In this document: positions 25,751 through 34,414 of the stretch, piece by piece
Layout: each line of letters starts with the position of its first letter
Numbering within the stretch: the stretch's first letter is position 1
NCBI GenBank assembly: GCA_045595965.1
Contig: JAZOBN010000028.1
Location: 1-64,000 of the forward strand
Origin: CAAGNP01 sp045595965
GTDB taxonomy: Bacteria; Bacteroidota; Bacteroidia; Bacteroidales; UBA932
Length of the DNA stretch: 64,000 bases
Reading direction: 5' to 3'
The notes under the pieces: generated by a model
Told to the model about the DNA's origin: nothing
What the model saw: the letters and a program-made list of their open reading frames with translations, nothing else
Databases searched by the model: none
Translations under genes and position numbers: made by a program

Positions 25751-26431
25751 ATGGCGAATATTTTTACTTCATCGATCGGTAAGAAGCTCATTATGAGTAT
25801 CTCAGGTCTATTCCTAATCGTATTCTTGCTTCTTCATGCTACAATCAACGGACTATCACTTATCAGCCCAGAGGCTTTTAAGGCAGGTTGCGACTTCATG
25901 GCATTGCCTATTATTACAGTAATGGTTCCCGTTCTTGCTTTAGGTATTCTCATTCACATTATCTATGGTTTTTATCTTTCTGCTACAAACTTGAAAGCTC
26001 GTGGTTCTGAAAGATATGCAGTAGCTCACAAGGGTGCAGCTGATAACTGGGCTTCTAAGAATATGCTTGTTCTTGGTATTATCGTTCTTTGCGGTATCGC
26101 ATTCCACTTGACCCATTTTTGGGCTGACATGCAGCTTGAAATGTTCAAGGGTGTGCCTCATGATCAACTTGCAGATCCATATGTACTTCTTCTTGAGACA
26201 TTCAAACCTTGGTGGGTAGTTGTTATTTACATTGTCTGGTTCGTTGCTATCTGGTTCCACTTGACCCACGGTTTCTGGAGCGCATTCCATACAGTAGGTT
26301 TGAACAACGATATTTGGATGAAACGTCTTAAAGTTGCTTCATACTTTTTTGCAACCCTTATCGCTGGTGTATTCATCGTAATTGCAGTGGTTGCATGGCT
26401 TAAAGCAAACGGTATTATCGCTTGTTGCTAA
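25751..26431 (+). CDS. sdhC: Succinate dehydrogenase/fumarate reductase cytochrome b subunit
   Basis: A 226-residue, five-helix cytochrome b558 of the Bacteroidetes/Bacillus type that anchors SdhAB and carries haem b between quinone and flavin centres. It begins MANIFTSSIGKKLIMSISG, and haem-ligand histidines are visible in helices such as LLLHATING, ILIHIIYGFY, CGIAFHLTHFW and WFHLTHGFW. Codon use (GGT, GCT, CTT) suggests high expression. Unusually, no sdhA or sdhB follows: a terminator lies 23 bp downstream and the next gene is an EamA permease. Confidence 0.92.
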   Translation: MANIFTSSIGKKLIMSISGLFLIVFLLLHATINGLSLISPEAFKAGCDFMALPIITVMVPVLALGILIHIIYGFYLSATNLKARGSERYAVAHKGAADNWASKNMLVLGIIVLCGIAFHLTHFWADMQLEMFKGVPHDQLADPYVLLLETFKPWWVVVIYIVWFVAIWFHLTHGFWSAFHTVGLNNDIWMKRLKVASYFFATLIAGVFIVIAVVAWLKANGIIACC

Positions 26432-26454
26432 TTCTAATTTTAGAGAAAATATAT

Positions 26455-26482
26455 GGGTGATCAGAACGGTCACCCTTTTTTA
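26455..26482 (+). terminator. Rho-independent terminator of sdhC
   Basis: GGGTGA (26455-26460) pairs with TCACCC (26470-26475), extended inward by a T-G and a C-G pair, five-base loop, followed by TTTTTTATT. It makes sdhC a single-gene unit and shows that the next gene must start after it, at 26492. Confidence 0.88.
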
Positions 26483-26491
26483 TTACCGGAT

Positions 26492-27415
26492 ATGAATCAG
26501 AAGGCAAAAGGTTATATTCTTGGTGCAATTGCTTCGGCAACCTACGGAATGAATCCACTATTCACACTCCCACTGTATAGAGATGGAATGGATACAGGTT
26601 CGGTATTGTTCCTCAGGTATCTTATTGCTGTTCCATTTCTGATGGTTATGCTCAAAAGCAGGGGGAGAAGTTTCAAACTCACAGGAAGAGAGGCGTTGCC
26701 ACTCCTTTTTGTAGGGTTGTTTTTTGCACTCTCATCGATAACACTTTTTACAAGTTACAGGTATATGGATGCAGGCATTGCATCAACTATACTGTTTGTA
26801 TATCCGGTGATGGTCGCTTTGATAATGGCGACATTTTTCAAGGAGAGGATATCCTTGCAGACTTGGTTGTGCATCTTTGTCACTATGCTTGGGGTCTCTT
26901 TGTTGTATATAGGAGAGGGGGGAGTGACTCTCAGTCTGAAGGGGACCCTTCTTGTCCTCGGTTCTGCTCTCGCCTACACCCTCTATATGGTTATCATAAA
27001 CAAATCCTCACTTAAAGAGGTGGCAACCATAAAGGTATCGTTTTATACCATTCTGACAGGCTTGATTCTCTTTTCAGTTATGCTGTTATTCCAAGGGGAG
27101 CTGATTTTGCCAAGCAAGTGGTATCTATGGGGTTCTTTGCTTGCCCTCTCTATATTCCCCACAGTCTTCTCTATGATCTGCACAACTGCGGCAATCAAAT
27201 ATATAGGGTCTACACCCACCGCTCTGTTGGGGGCATTGGAGCCTGCTACTGCTATCTTTTTCGGGGTGTTGGTTTATGGAGAGGAGTTGTCAGGGAGAGA
27301 TATTCTGGGTTTTCTCCTTATTGTTGCTTCTGTGTCGCTTGTGGTATCAGGGAGTGATTTTACTTCTGCCGCCCTTGTGAGATTCAGGAAGCTTTTCCCG
27401 AATCTAAAAAAATAG
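26492..27415 (+). CDS. EamA/DMT family permease
   Basis: A 307-residue permease with two EamA repeats of five membrane helices each (for example YILGAIASATYGMNPLF and ALAYTLYMVIINK). Drug/metabolite transporters of this fold export amino acids, nucleotide sugars or similar; substrate not predictable. An earlier in-frame ATG at 26453 lies before the sdhC terminator stem and is rejected. Its 3' end overlaps hemW tail to tail by 12 bp. No promoter was recognised in the short gap. Confidence 0.85.
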   Translation: MNQKAKGYILGAIASATYGMNPLFTLPLYRDGMDTGSVLFLRYLIAVPFLMVMLKSRGRSFKLTGREALPLLFVGLFFALSSITLFTSYRYMDAGIASTILFVYPVMVALIMATFFKERISLQTWLCIFVTMLGVSLLYIGEGGVTLSLKGTLLVLGSALAYTLYMVIINKSSLKEVATIKVSFYTILTGLILFSVMLLFQGELILPSKWYLWGSLLALSIFPTVFSMICTTAAIKYIGSTPTALLGALEPATAIFFGVLVYGEELSGRDILGFLLIVASVSLVVSGSDFTSAALVRFRKLFPNLKK

Positions 27416-28513
27416 TTCTGAGATTATTGAGTCTGAAATGAAGAGGTGCTCTTTGGGAATGGATATCCTGCGTGATTCTATATTGAGAAGACCTTTTTCC
27501 CTCAAACTGGAACATTTGTTATAAAGTTTGTTGAATTCGGACACGTTCAATTCTATCCCTTCTGTTTTCCGTAGCCCAAGCATTATCCTCTCTTCAAGGA
27601 CTTCACTTTCTGTAAGTGTTTCGGAGTACTCTTCCCCCCAACCTTTATCGGCATTGAGGATATATTGGTGTATATCTTCGGGATTCCAGCTTCTGTTCTC
27701 CCCATTAAAAGAGTGGGCTGCAGCTCCTAAACCGAGATATGGAACCCTCTCCCAGTATGAGCTGTTATGCTTTGATCTGTATCCGGGCAGTGCAAAGTTG
27801 GAAATTTCATATTGTTCATAGCCACTTTCTTCCAGAATGTTCTGAAGCATCTTATACTCCTCTTCACAAATCTCCTGTGAGGGCTCTTGATATTTGCCCG
27901 ATTGTGCCAGAAGGCTTCCAGGCTCAATACTCATCTGGTATGAGGAGATGTGTTCAGGGAGGAGAGAAACAATCTCTTCGAGATCCTTTTTCCATCTGGC
28001 AAGCAGCTCCTTGTCAGAGGCAGTGTCGTGTCTGTATCCGAAAATAAGGTCCAGTGAGATGTTGTCAAATCCACTCTCACGAAGGGTCTGAAATCCTTTT
28101 TTTGCCCCAGCACATGTATGCCTGCGTCTCATCCACTTAAGTGAGTCATCATTGAATGACTGCACCCCCATACTCACCCTTGTAACTTGTGCCTCTTTCA
28201 TAGCATCTGCAAATTGGGGTGTTATGTCATCCGGATTTACCTCTACCGTAAATTCTGCGGGGGGGCGGTCAAAAAAGGCCTCTCTTAATGTCGATGAGAG
28301 ATCTACAAGCTCTTTTGCAGATAATAAAGATGGAGTCCCCCCACCTATATATAAGGTCTGGGGAGACTCCTTCAATTCATCTTTACGCCGGAGAATCTCT
28401 TTTTTCAAGGCTTTCAGATACTCCCCTTTTTTGTTGCACTCTGTCACTGAATAGAAATCGCAGTAGATGCAGAATGAGGAGCAGAAAGGGATATGTATGT
28501 AGATCCCCGACAT
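27404..28513 (-). CDS. hemW: Radical SAM protein HemW (coproporphyrinogen III oxidase-like)
   Basis: A 369-residue radical SAM protein. The cluster motif is C11-x3-C15-x2-C18 in IPFCSSFCIYCDFYS, followed by LYIGGGTPSLL and the SMGVQSFND motif. It has the HemW layout and lacks the extra N-terminal residues of true HemN oxidase, so it is more likely a haem chaperone than a coproporphyrinogen oxidase. Last gene of the pgk-to-hemW minus-strand block, 8 bp after the coiled-coil gene. Confidence 0.9.
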   Translation of the reverse strand: MSGIYIHIPFCSSFCIYCDFYSVTECNKKGEYLKALKKEILRRKDELKESPQTLYIGGGTPSLLSAKELVDLSSTLREAFFDRPPAEFTVEVNPDDITPQFADAMKEAQVTRVSMGVQSFNDDSLKWMRRRHTCAGAKKGFQTLRESGFDNISLDLIFGYRHDTASDKELLARWKKDLEEIVSLLPEHISSYQMSIEPGSLLAQSGKYQEPSQEICEEEYKMLQNILEESGYEQYEISNFALPGYRSKHNSSYWERVPYLGLGAAAHSFNGENRSWNPEDIHQYILNADKGWGEEYSETLTESEVLEERIMLGLRKTEGIELNVSEFNKLYNKCSSLREKGLLNIESRRISIPKEHLFISDSIISELFF

Positions 28514-28521
28514 ATCAGTGT

Positions 28522-29412
28522 TTATTTCAATAACATGTCAGCAGAGCCGAGTTTGTCCTCTTCGGTGTATGCGTCTACGGTGTATACACCCTTTACAAAT
28601 GGTTGTCCACCATTATCAAAATAGATGCAAACTTCAACCTCTGATCCCTGGTAGTCAACTTCGCGTGAAGCAGAGTAGATCATCTGTTCACCTGCCGATA
28701 CGAATACCTGTTGCTGGTCTCCTGTCATCAGGATTCCATCAGGACCCTTGACCCTTATATATACTTTTCTCAGCCCTTTCTTGGCCAATGTGTTTTCGAC
28801 AAGATTGAGACAGGTTTTGAGTTTCTCGACGCGGGAACTCCTGTCGGTCTCTTTGTTTGAGGCATTTATTGCAGTCATCATGACGCCACGACCTTTGATG
28901 ACAGCACCTTTTTCAATCTGTTTGGCGTATTCATTGGTTGTCTTGCTCAACTGGTCATATTTCTCTTTAGACTTCTTGGCTTGTTCACGTGCAAGAGCAG
29001 CATCTTTACGAAGGGCGATATTGAGGGTGTTGAGAGAGTCTATCTGAACAATGTAGTGTTTCATGATAGAGCGGAGAGTACCGAGCTCCTTCTCATATTG
29101 TCTGATTTTGGCTCTGTTGGTAGCTTCGGTCTTTTTTACCCTCTCGATGAGTTGTTCAACTTTTTCCCTCTCCCTTGCAAGTTCAACATTCAGACTGTCA
29201 TTGTTTGATGACAAGGTAGAGTAGTCTCTTTGCAAATCGCCAAGCTGTTCGGTCAACTGGTCTTTTTCTATAGTCAAATCATCAATCAGGGCATTGCGGT
29301 CTACCCAGATGTAGATAAGAATTCCCAAAAGGACAACAGCAACGGCAGAGAGTGCAATTACTATCCCTTTTAGTGGTGATTTTCCATTTTCTGGAGCCTG
29401 TAGTGTATCCAT
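28522..29412 (-). CDS. Membrane-anchored coiled-coil protein, Bacteroidales type
   Basis: A 296-residue protein not assigned a function. One membrane helix (residues about 16-36, IVIALSAVAVVLLGILIYIWV) is followed by a long coiled coil (about 45-165, rich in E, K, L, Q heptads) and a C-terminal globular domain (KVYIRVKGPDGILMTGDQQQVFVSAGEQ ... FDNGGQPFVKGVYTVD) of beta character. The topology suggests a periplasmic coiled coil spanning toward the envelope. Its neighbours are an Omp85-like barrel and hemW. Confidence 0.75.
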   Translation of the reverse strand: MDTLQAPENGKSPLKGIVIALSAVAVVLLGILIYIWVDRNALIDDLTIEKDQLTEQLGDLQRDYSTLSSNNDSLNVELAREREKVEQLIERVKKTEATNRAKIRQYEKELGTLRSIMKHYIVQIDSLNTLNIALRKDAALAREQAKKSKEKYDQLSKTTNEYAKQIEKGAVIKGRGVMMTAINASNKETDRSSRVEKLKTCLNLVENTLAKKGLRKVYIRVKGPDGILMTGDQQQVFVSAGEQMIYSASREVDYQGSEVEVCIYFDNGGQPFVKGVYTVDAYTEEDKLGSADMLLK

Positions 29413-29433
29413 TATTTTTATACTTTTTAAATA

Positions 29434-30768
29434 TTAGAAAAGGTAGCCTATGTTGATATAGAAGGCTCCGTTTCCGTCTTGTTTATTGAATGGTTTGCCG
29501 TATTCAAATGCGACAATAAAGTTTTCGTTCATTATGAATCTCAATCCTGCACCTGCAGTGGCGTGGAGTTTCTCTTTGCTCCCTTGAGCCATATATGCAT
29601 CATATTCAGCCCGGTATTTCTCTTCACCTTTGAAATCCATATTGTATCCTCTTGTAGCTATGGCACCGTCACTGAATGCAGTGATGGAGAATGCTATATT
29701 TTGTTTGAAGAGCTGGAAGTCAACAAATCTCCAACGGAGTTCAGCGTTGTAGAATCCCACGTCAAGTGCCTGAACTCTGTTGCGCATTACACCTCTGACT
29801 GTACGGTATCCACCCATTCCGTCCCTGTCATATGTCGCCCCAAAAATTGAGTAGTATGGAAGGACATAGAATGGCGCTTTATCCCCTATTGTCCCCTGAT
29901 AACTCAAACGGTATGCCAAAGTGAGTTTTTTCATCACAAGGGGGATATATTGTCGCATGGTGATGCTGTATCTGTAGTAAGGGTTTTTGGTCCCGAGCCA
30001 TTTTGGAGCAAGGATTGTGTGACCTTCCAACCATATACCTTTGTTGGGGGCATTTTCAACATCCCTGGTGTCGTACATCAGACCGAGCCTGATGGCACTG
30101 TTGATTCCACCACCATCCTCTGCATCGGAGATGATACCCCATTTGCGGTAAAGCTCGTAGAGGGTTTCGACATCGTCGGGGAACATTTTGTTCGGGTCTT
30201 TCCCCTTGTTCACCTTTGCCCTGTCTATAGCACCTTGTTTGAAATAGCTGAAAAGGTAACCAGCTTCCCAATAGAATTTGTTCTTGACGATATTACCTGT
30301 GAAGTCTGCCTTCAGAATCAGGCTTGTACGGGCAGTTCTGTAAAATGGACTGTACAGATATTGGTTAGGATCATTTTTGCCGGTTGCCACCTTTTCGTAG
30401 TCGTAGTATGACTGGTATCCGTTGAATCCATAAAAGTCAAGTGCCTTGTCAATGACAAGGTTTCCTCCGGTGGAGAATCTTACCCCAGGAATAAGGCTTT
30501 TGGTGTCGTATGTAAAGGCATACAACTGAGATCCTTTGGTGAAGAAAGAGGCCTCCATGTACCATTGCTGGCGTGGGTTCGGATATGTGGAACCGTCTCC
30601 GAAATCGTATATGTTCAGCAATGCACCAGCCTGGAATCCTTTGTCTGCGTCGAAAGCGACAACGGGGAGCGGACCCAAGTTGATGCCGGTCTTGATGATA
30701 TCTTTTTTCTGGCCATTAACAACCGAGGCACATAGTATCAGAAGTGTGGAAAGAAGAAGTTTTTTCAT
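29434..30768 (-). CDS. Omp85/BamA-type outer-membrane barrel without POTRA domains
   Basis: A 444-residue protein: signal peptide MKKLLLSTLLILCASVVNGQ, then at once a beta-barrel of the surface-antigen D15 type (DTRDVENAPNKGIWLEGH; YRTVRGVMRNRVQALDVGFYNAELRWRFV; ATAGAGLRFIMNENFIVAFEYGKPF), ending GYLF. Omp85 proteins normally carry POTRA repeats before the barrel; none is visible. The start at 30768 is chosen because longer readings overlap plsC and lack a signal peptide. It lies 5 bp after the PlsC-like gene. Confidence 0.85.
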   Translation of the reverse strand: MKKLLLSTLLILCASVVNGQKKDIIKTGINLGPLPVVAFDADKGFQAGALLNIYDFGDGSTYPNPRQQWYMEASFFTKGSQLYAFTYDTKSLIPGVRFSTGGNLVIDKALDFYGFNGYQSYYDYEKVATGKNDPNQYLYSPFYRTARTSLILKADFTGNIVKNKFYWEAGYLFSYFKQGAIDRAKVNKGKDPNKMFPDDVETLYELYRKWGIISDAEDGGGINSAIRLGLMYDTRDVENAPNKGIWLEGHTILAPKWLGTKNPYYRYSITMRQYIPLVMKKLTLAYRLSYQGTIGDKAPFYVLPYYSIFGATYDRDGMGGYRTVRGVMRNRVQALDVGFYNAELRWRFVDFQLFKQNIAFSITAFSDGAIATRGYNMDFKGEEKYRAEYDAYMAQGSKEKLHATAGAGLRFIMNENFIVAFEYGKPFNKQDGNGAFYINIGYLF

Positions 30769-30772
30769 AAAT

Positions 30773-32077
30773 CTATAGTGTCTGTTTGTAGAGGTTTCTA
30801 AGCTCTTCAATCGATTTTCTCAATTTCTTGTTGAACATAAGTTTTATGTCAGAGACAAGAATTCTGGCAAGTTTGTAGGCATCCATCGCTATGATGTTGG
30901 CGGGGATGGTGATGAGAGATGCTGCCAATGCAAACTCCCAAGGGAGGGTACAGAAGAAGACTATAGTATAGATCAATACCAACAGAGGCCATACAACAAG
31001 GTGGAAAATATACCTGATGGAGTTGTGGAATGCTCTGTCTTTGATCTTCTTCAACACAATGCCGGAGAGGATCATGATAGGGACGAATGTAACTGCAGAT
31101 GCAAGGACAAGGGGAAGGGTAACAAGGAGAATTAGGGTCTTGATAAGTCTTGACCAGAAGGGGAATCTCATAACTACAGAGTTGAGTGAGATCTTGCTCT
31201 TCTGTCTCATCTTGGATACCTTGTCTGCAAGAGAGAGGAGTTTTTCCCCCTTTTCGGGTTGTTTTTCCCTGATTTCCTGAATATGGGCAACGGTCTCCTT
31301 GTTGGTTTTGAATTTGGATTCAAGATCCTCAGGTGAGTTGTTCATGATAGCACACAATTCGTATGTTGCTTCGTAGTATTCATCATCCGGGATATATAGA
31401 ATGACCTCTTTCATCTTGTTGGAAAGAAGTTCCTTCATCTCGTTCATTACGAATGGGTATGCATCGGGACCTCTTCCATTAAGACAATCCCTCACATCTA
31501 TAGGATCACCCACCTGGACAAGGACTGTTGAACGGAACCGGTAGAAGTTTCCGTATTCAATGCCGAATGGGACAATATATAGAGGTGTCTTGCTGTCGAG
31601 CAATTCCTGAGTCTGAAGTGCTACCCGGAAAATACCTTTGCCCAAAGGGAGTAGTGAGTGCTGTGCCCTGTGTCTCCCTTCTGGAAGGATACAGAACGGC
31701 ACTTTGTCAAGAAGCACATCGACAGACTTCTTTATAGTGTCGTCATTCTTTTTTACCTCAGAAACCCCATCCCTGATACGCATCATAGGCATAATCTTCA
31801 AGAATTTCAGAGCCTTTGCGAAAATTGGAGTCTTGAAAATGTCTGCACGTGCAATAAAAACCTTAGGTTTCCTGTCGTAATTAAGGACAACCAATGCATC
31901 CATAAGTGCATTGGTGTGGTTTGGGGCGATAATTACCGCTCCATCTTGAGGTATCTTTTCAAGACCGACATATTTTATCTCTTTGAAAGACCTTCTGAGA
32001 CAGTTGTCAACTATAGGTCGGAGGAAAGAGTAGAGTTTGTCAGGTTCCTGTATTTTTCTCACTCGTTTCTTAGCCAT
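30773..32077 (-). CDS. PlsC-type acyltransferase with C-terminal membrane region
   Basis: A 434-residue lysophospholipid acyltransferase-like protein. The catalytic motif NHTNALMD (H54, D60) and PEGRHR (132-137) fit PlsC family signatures NHxxxxD and EGxR. A coiled, charged stretch (about 235-270) and hydrophobic helices (about 300-400, LILLVTLPLVLASAVTF and PLLVLIYTIVFFCTL) follow. It should transfer an acyl chain to a lysophosphatidic acid or related lipid at the inner membrane. It sits between the BASS transporter (8-bp overlap) and the Omp85-like barrel. Confidence 0.85.
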   Translation of the reverse strand: MAKKRVRKIQEPDKLYSFLRPIVDNCLRRSFKEIKYVGLEKIPQDGAVIIAPNHTNALMDALVVLNYDRKPKVFIARADIFKTPIFAKALKFLKIMPMMRIRDGVSEVKKNDDTIKKSVDVLLDKVPFCILPEGRHRAQHSLLPLGKGIFRVALQTQELLDSKTPLYIVPFGIEYGNFYRFRSTVLVQVGDPIDVRDCLNGRGPDAYPFVMNEMKELLSNKMKEVILYIPDDEYYEATYELCAIMNNSPEDLESKFKTNKETVAHIQEIREKQPEKGEKLLSLADKVSKMRQKSKISLNSVVMRFPFWSRLIKTLILLVTLPLVLASAVTFVPIMILSGIVLKKIKDRAFHNSIRYIFHLVVWPLLVLIYTIVFFCTLPWEFALAASLITIPANIIAMDAYKLARILVSDIKLMFNKKLRKSIEELRNLYKQTL

Positions 32078-33026
32078 TGATCTTACTCCTTCTAAATATT
32101 GTTGCTACAGTTAGTCCGGAAATTATATGCCATACTCCCCACCATGCGGTGACAAAGAGCATGCCTCCGTAAGATCCGCTCCATATCTCAGGAGGGAAGA
32201 TAGCGGGGTTGAAGAGCAATACAAGTCCAAGTCCCGAGTTTTGGATGCCCACCTCAATAGTGAGGGATCTGCGGTCAAGGGCTGGGAGTTTGAAAAGAGT
32301 TGCCCCGGTAAAACCCAATCCTAAAGCGCAAGCGTTATGGATAAGGACAATAAAGAAGATGAATATAATGTTGTCTATGAACAATTGGAAGTTTTGTGCA
32401 AATGAAGCTGCCACCATTATCAGGAAGAATACCAGAGAGAGGGTTTGCAGCGGTTTGGTGATTTTTGCAGTCAACTTCGGAAGATAGTGGGCACACAACA
32501 TTCCCAAAACTATAGGGATCCCCAATAGTAGAAGCACCTGTTCAAACATTGAGAGGAACGGAATGACGAGTTCAGGAACCTCTCCGGTTGCACTGATGAA
32601 TTTATAGTATAAATTTCCCCAGATGTAGAAATTGAAAGGGGTAACAACAGTCGCAAACGCGGTGGTAATCGCGGTCATGCTGACAGAGAGTTCCACATTT
32701 CCCTTGGCATAAGAAGACATGAAATTGGAGATGTTGCCACCAGGACAGCAAGCTACCAGAATCATTCCCAAAGCAACCATAGGGGTAATCCAGTGGTTCA
32801 ATGCCATAGCAACGAGAAAGGTGAGGGCTGGTAATCCGACCCACTGAAGAAGGACACCAACTATAAGTGATTTCGGTTTTTTGAATACAGTTTTGAAGGT
32901 ATCAAGTTTGATTCCAAGTGCAACACCAAACATGATGAAGGCCAACATTATGTTGACAATCAACATTCCGTTGCTTCCGAAATTGATGGTAATCGAGTTC
33001 AAACTCTCTAGTTGTTCTTTGATCAT
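32070..33026 (-). CDS. Bile acid:sodium symporter family protein
   Basis: A 318-residue polytopic protein of the BASS/SBF fold with about nine to ten helices. Typical features are MLAFIMFGVALGIKLDTFK, ACCPGGNISNFMSSYAKGNVELSVSMTAITT and EVGIQNSGLGLVL. Substrates in this family include bile acids, pantoate and keto acids, so transport of bile acid is not implied. It lies 55 bp after pgk but beyond a strong terminator, so it may have limited read-through. Confidence 0.87.
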   Translation of the reverse strand: MIKEQLESLNSITINFGSNGMLIVNIMLAFIMFGVALGIKLDTFKTVFKKPKSLIVGVLLQWVGLPALTFLVAMALNHWITPMVALGMILVACCPGGNISNFMSSYAKGNVELSVSMTAITTAFATVVTPFNFYIWGNLYYKFISATGEVPELVIPFLSMFEQVLLLLGIPIVLGMLCAHYLPKLTAKITKPLQTLSLVFFLIMVAASFAQNFQLFIDNIIFIFFIVLIHNACALGLGFTGATLFKLPALDRRSLTIEVGIQNSGLGLVLLFNPAIFPPEIWSGSYGGMLFVTAWWGVWHIISGLTVATIFRRSKING

Positions 33027-33058
33027 AGGTGTTAGGTTTTATTGTGTATTTGTCTGTT

Positions 33059-33100
33059 AAAAAGGTAAAAGCTACCCGCGATTATTCGCGAATAGCTTTT
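33059..33100 (-). terminator. Terminator built into the last codons of pgk
   Basis: On the minus strand AAAAGCTATTCGCG (33100-33087) pairs along all 14 positions (two G-T) with CGCGGGTAGCTTTT (33080-33067) around a 6-nt loop, followed by ACCTTTTT. The left arm is the end of the pgk reading frame and the stop codon lies in the loop. Confidence 0.8.
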
Positions 33101-34332
33101 ATTCCTGGAAGTTCAATTCCTTCAAGGTACTCAAGCATTGCACCACCGCCGGTAGATACATAACTTACCTTGTCAGAATATCCCATTTGTGTTACAGCTG
33201 CAACAGAGTCTCCACCACCTACAAGGGTAAATGCACCTTTCTCGGTAGCCTCTTTGAGAATTTGTGCGATAGCGTTGGTCCCTTTTGCGAAGTTTGGCAT
33301 CTCAAATGCCCCTACAGGTCCATTCCAGAGGATAGTTTTTGAATTGAGAAGAACCTCTTTCCATCCTTCAACGCTTGATGGAGCAGCATCCATACCCTCA
33401 TATTCGTCAGGAATATTGTTTGCAGGACAAACTACGGTGTTGGCATCATTGCTGAATGCGTCTGCTGCCACAACTTCTGTAGGGAGAAGGATTTTGACCC
33501 CCTTCTTTGCTGCTGTATCAAGAATTCTCAAAGCGAGTTCCTGCTGGTCATCTTCACAAAGTGATTTGCCGATTTTGCCACCTTGAGCTTTTTTGAATGT
33601 GTAAGCCATACCACCTCCGATAATCATGTTGTCCACAAGGTCAAGAAGGTGTTCGATGATTCCGATTTTTGAAGATACTTTTGCACCGCCCAAAATAGCA
33701 GTAAGGGGTCTTTCAGGGTTGCCGAGAACTTTGTCAATCGCCTTGATCTCACCCTCCATTACATAACCGAACATCTTGTCCTCAGGGAAGTATTTTGCGA
33801 TCAGAGCTGTAGATGCGTGTGCTCTGTGTGCAGTACCGAAAGCGTCGTTGATGTAGCAGTCTGCGTATGAAGCCAAAGTCTTTGTGAACTCTTTCTGGCT
33901 CTCTTTTACGGCTGCTTTTGCCGCTTTCTTCTCTTCATCGGTTGCATCCTCTGCAAGGCCTCTTGGCTTGCCCTCTTCTTCAGCATAGAAACGGAGGTTT
34001 TCAAGAAGCAGAACCTCCCCTGGTTTCAAGGCTGCAGCCTGCTCCTGAGCTTTCTGGCAATCGTCAGCGAACTGGAGTTTTACCCCAAGAAGTTCTTCTA
34101 CTCTGTAGATAATGTGTTTCAGAGAGAATTTGTCGGTTACCCCTTTTGGCCTTCCGAGGTGAGACATTATGATTAGAGATCCGCCCCCTGCAAGAACTTT
34201 TTTCAAAGTTGGGATTGCTGCGCGGATACGGGTGTCGTCGGTAATTTCAAATTTTTCATTCAATGGGACATTGAAATCAACTCTCACAATGGCTTTTTTG
34301 CCTGCGAAGTTGTAAGTGCTAATGTTCTGCAT
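33082..34332 (-). CDS. pgk: Phosphoglycerate kinase
   Basis: A 416-residue PGK catalysing 1,3-bisphosphoglycerate plus ADP to 3-phosphoglycerate plus ATP. The sequence has VRVDFNVPLN, LIIMSHLGRPKG, AHRAHAST, GGAKVSSKI and the nucleotide loop TLVGGGDSVAAV. Length is normal. Its last codons form a transcription terminator stem. It is transcribed divergently from the SAM methyltransferase. Confidence 0.97.
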   Translation of the reverse strand: MQNISTYNFAGKKAIVRVDFNVPLNEKFEITDDTRIRAAIPTLKKVLAGGGSLIIMSHLGRPKGVTDKFSLKHIIYRVEELLGVKLQFADDCQKAQEQAAALKPGEVLLLENLRFYAEEEGKPRGLAEDATDEEKKAAKAAVKESQKEFTKTLASYADCYINDAFGTAHRAHASTALIAKYFPEDKMFGYVMEGEIKAIDKVLGNPERPLTAILGGAKVSSKIGIIEHLLDLVDNMIIGGGMAYTFKKAQGGKIGKSLCEDDQQELALRILDTAAKKGVKILLPTEVVAADAFSNDANTVVCPANNIPDEYEGMDAAPSSVEGWKEVLLNSKTILWNGPVGAFEMPNFAKGTNAIAQILKEATEKGAFTLVGGGDSVAAVTQMGYSDKVSYVSTGGGAMLEYLEGIELPGIKAIRE

Positions 34333-34370
34333 ATTCTTTCTATTTTATTTATTGTCTATATTATTCGGTG

Positions 34371-34378
34371 CAAAAGTA
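34371..34378 (-). promoter_or_regulatory. -7 promoter box of pgk
   Basis: TACTTTTG on the minus strand, about 38 nt before the pgk ATG. It faces away from the -7 box of the methyltransferase at 34391-34398, 12 nt apart. Confidence 0.55.
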
Positions 34379-34390
34379 CTAAAAAAAATA

Positions 34391-34398
34391 TATCTTTG
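34391..34398 (+). promoter_or_regulatory. -7 promoter box of the SAM methyltransferase-lgt operon
   Basis: TATCTTTG matches the consensus and lies 16 nt before the ATG at 34415. It shows the short TTG-started extension from 34403 is not needed. Confidence 0.6.
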
Positions 34399-34414
34399 AA
34401 CCTTGATTGAAAAT

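Noticed and set aside
26453..26491. Earlier ATG for the EamA permease at 26453
   Set aside because: The region is the stem of the sdhC terminator; the permease homology begins at M-N-Q-K-A-K (26492).
30769..30810. Extended N-terminus of the Omp85-like gene
   Set aside because: It overlaps the 3' end of the PlsC-like gene and hides the signal peptide beginning MKKLLLSTLL.
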